Shown here piece by piece: positions 20,862 through 21,671 of a stretch of 21,671 nt of DNA. Both the position numbers and the translations under genes were made by a program. The notes beneath the pieces were generated by a model. The model was not told the DNA's origin. It did not search any database and saw only the letters and a program-made list of their open reading frames with translations. Each line of letters opens with the position of its first letter. Position 1 is the first letter of the stretch. This DNA is from JAEELC01 sp963621965 (GTDB lineage: Bacteria; Bacillota_I; Bacilli_A; Acholeplasmatales; Anaeroplasmataceae): contig CAVFGN010000034.1 of the NCBI GenBank assembly GCA_963621965.1, forward strand, positions 1-21,671, read 5' to 3'.

Positions 20862-21620
20862 ATGAACTTTAAAATTTTATATTAGCTAGGTAAGTCCTAT
20901 GCAAAACACAAGAATTTAAGATTTTTAGATGATATAGTAGATGCTATTGTAGGACCTCGTCCTGGGCATATATCTATATAGAAAGGTAAGATTATATCGA
21001 CTCCAGAATATAATGCTGGAAGTGATTTAAGATCAGAATCAAATTTAGTAGCTAAAAAGATTTAGTAGAATTATGAGCATGCTATGCATAAAAGAAGAGA
21101 TTATACATATAAAGGATTAGAAACTTAGTTAGCAAATGACGGGATGGTAGGGATAAAAGCAGCTGATAATAATAGTATACTTTTACAAGCAGGAACTGAC
21201 TTAAATGATGCCTAGATTATATTTCACCCAACACATTTTGCGCCTGAAACTATGAGGCAAGGTGCAGCACTTATTGATGCTGTAGGACATTCTTCACAAC
21301 CCACGCTATTTACAGTAACTAATGATTTAACAGGGATGTTAGAAAAATCAGGGTTTAGGGTAATAGGCTAGATTCCTCAAAGGTTTGGAGACTAGATAGT
21401 AATGAAAGATATTTTAGTTAATGACGCAGTAACTCCTAAAGTTATAGATAATTATGCACGTAATGCATCAGATTGGGGTTAGCCTCCAGCAGGAGTACTA
21501 ACATAGTTAAAGGAAGCTCTCTTAAGTCTTCCTGAGAGACGTGTATAGTTAAAACCTAAACAATTTGAGCCTAAGTAGAATAGGTATCCTCTTTCTGAAC
21601 TTTTGAAAAAATCCCGTTAA
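20862..21620 (+). CDS. Unknown 252-aa protein with twelve in-frame TAG codons
   Basis: The frame from ATG 20862 to TAA 21618-21620 is continuous only with TAG as an amino acid, with twelve TAGs versus five CAA and no CAG. It starts M-N-F-K-I-L-Y-Q-L-G-K-S-Y-A-K-H-K-N-L-R. The central part (about 110-180, including G-M-L-E-K-S-G-F-R-V-I-G-Q-I-P) has the feel of an acetyltransferase (GNAT) fold, but I would not claim an enzyme. The end is basic (P-L-S-E-L-L-K-K-S-R). AGGAGG at about 20844-20849 sits 12 nt before the ATG within a run of nine G. It is the only plus-strand gene and opens the rightward transcription unit, probably late. Confidence 0.82.
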
Positions 21621-21650
21621 GTATAGTTATGTAAGTATAGTAAGTATAGT
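21619..21650. repeat. Three direct AAGTATAGT repeats
   Basis: AAGTATAGT occurs at 21619-21627, 21633-21641 and 21642-21650, directly after the stop codon of the amber-rich gene. It may belong to a control region for the next gene, beyond the window edge. Confidence 0.6.
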
Positions 21651-21671
21651 TAGTTGGTAGCTGGTGCATCA

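Overview
This window looks like part of a tailed double-stranded DNA phage genome (lytic or prophage) infecting a Bacteroidota host. The base composition is AT-rich. A 96-bp element duplicated upstream of two genes carries the Bacteroidota promoter pattern TTTG-N19-TATATTTG. Many genes are tiny, overlapping and unrecognisable. There are peptidoglycan-lysis genes, several tRNA genes and, most tellingly, a block of genes readable only if TAG is a sense codon (glutamine is the best fit). TAG-recoded Bacteroidota phages are known among crAss-like and Lak-type phages; the window alone does not decide between them.

Layout. Nearly everything from 100 to 20446 is on the minus strand; one amber-rich gene at 20862-21620 is on the plus strand, diverging from the rest. 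From right to left on the minus strand: (a) 19567-20446, two standard-code genes with a strong terminator; (b) 18287-18868 plus small genes down to 15087, a probable early block of overlapping ORFs separated by structured leaders; (c) 8612-15030, a block with many in-frame TAG codons (peptidoglycan-binding protein, small membrane proteins, CHAP/NlpC-like cysteine peptidase, lipoproteins), containing the duplicated promoter; (d) 4847-8299, small standard-code genes with tRNA-Leu, tRNA-Met/Ile2 and a five-hairpin untranslated region; tRNA-Thr lies at 8442-8515, between blocks (c) and (d); (e) 102-4705, a Ro60/DUF2828-like vWA protein, a membrane-anchored glucosaminidase-like endolysin, a tRNA-mimic RNA, two unknown genes, and a class I glutamine amidotransferase paired with a phiEco32-type amidoligase.

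The most interesting items are: (1) two decoding regimes in one window, with six ORFs requiring TAG as sense (34 in-frame TAGs, plus a probable readthrough at a seventh) while three genes in the probable early blocks appear to use TAG as their stop; (2) a Ro60-like protein next to an RNA that has a perfect tRNA T-arm and acceptor-like stem but no anticodon arm, matching the pattern of phage/bacterial Y RNAs; (3) an amidoligase-glutamine amidotransferase pair; (4) several untranslated structured segments, including a cloverleaf-like four-way junction beside a 19-bp iteron array in the divergent intergenic region and a ~55-nt inverted repeat whose base differences are all G-U compatible on one strand; (5) an atypical 96-nt tRNA-like gene and a tRNA-Thr pseudogene fused to the duplicated promoter. 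Functions of most small genes cannot be assigned from sequence alone. Amber codons were read as glutamine in the reconstructions reported here.
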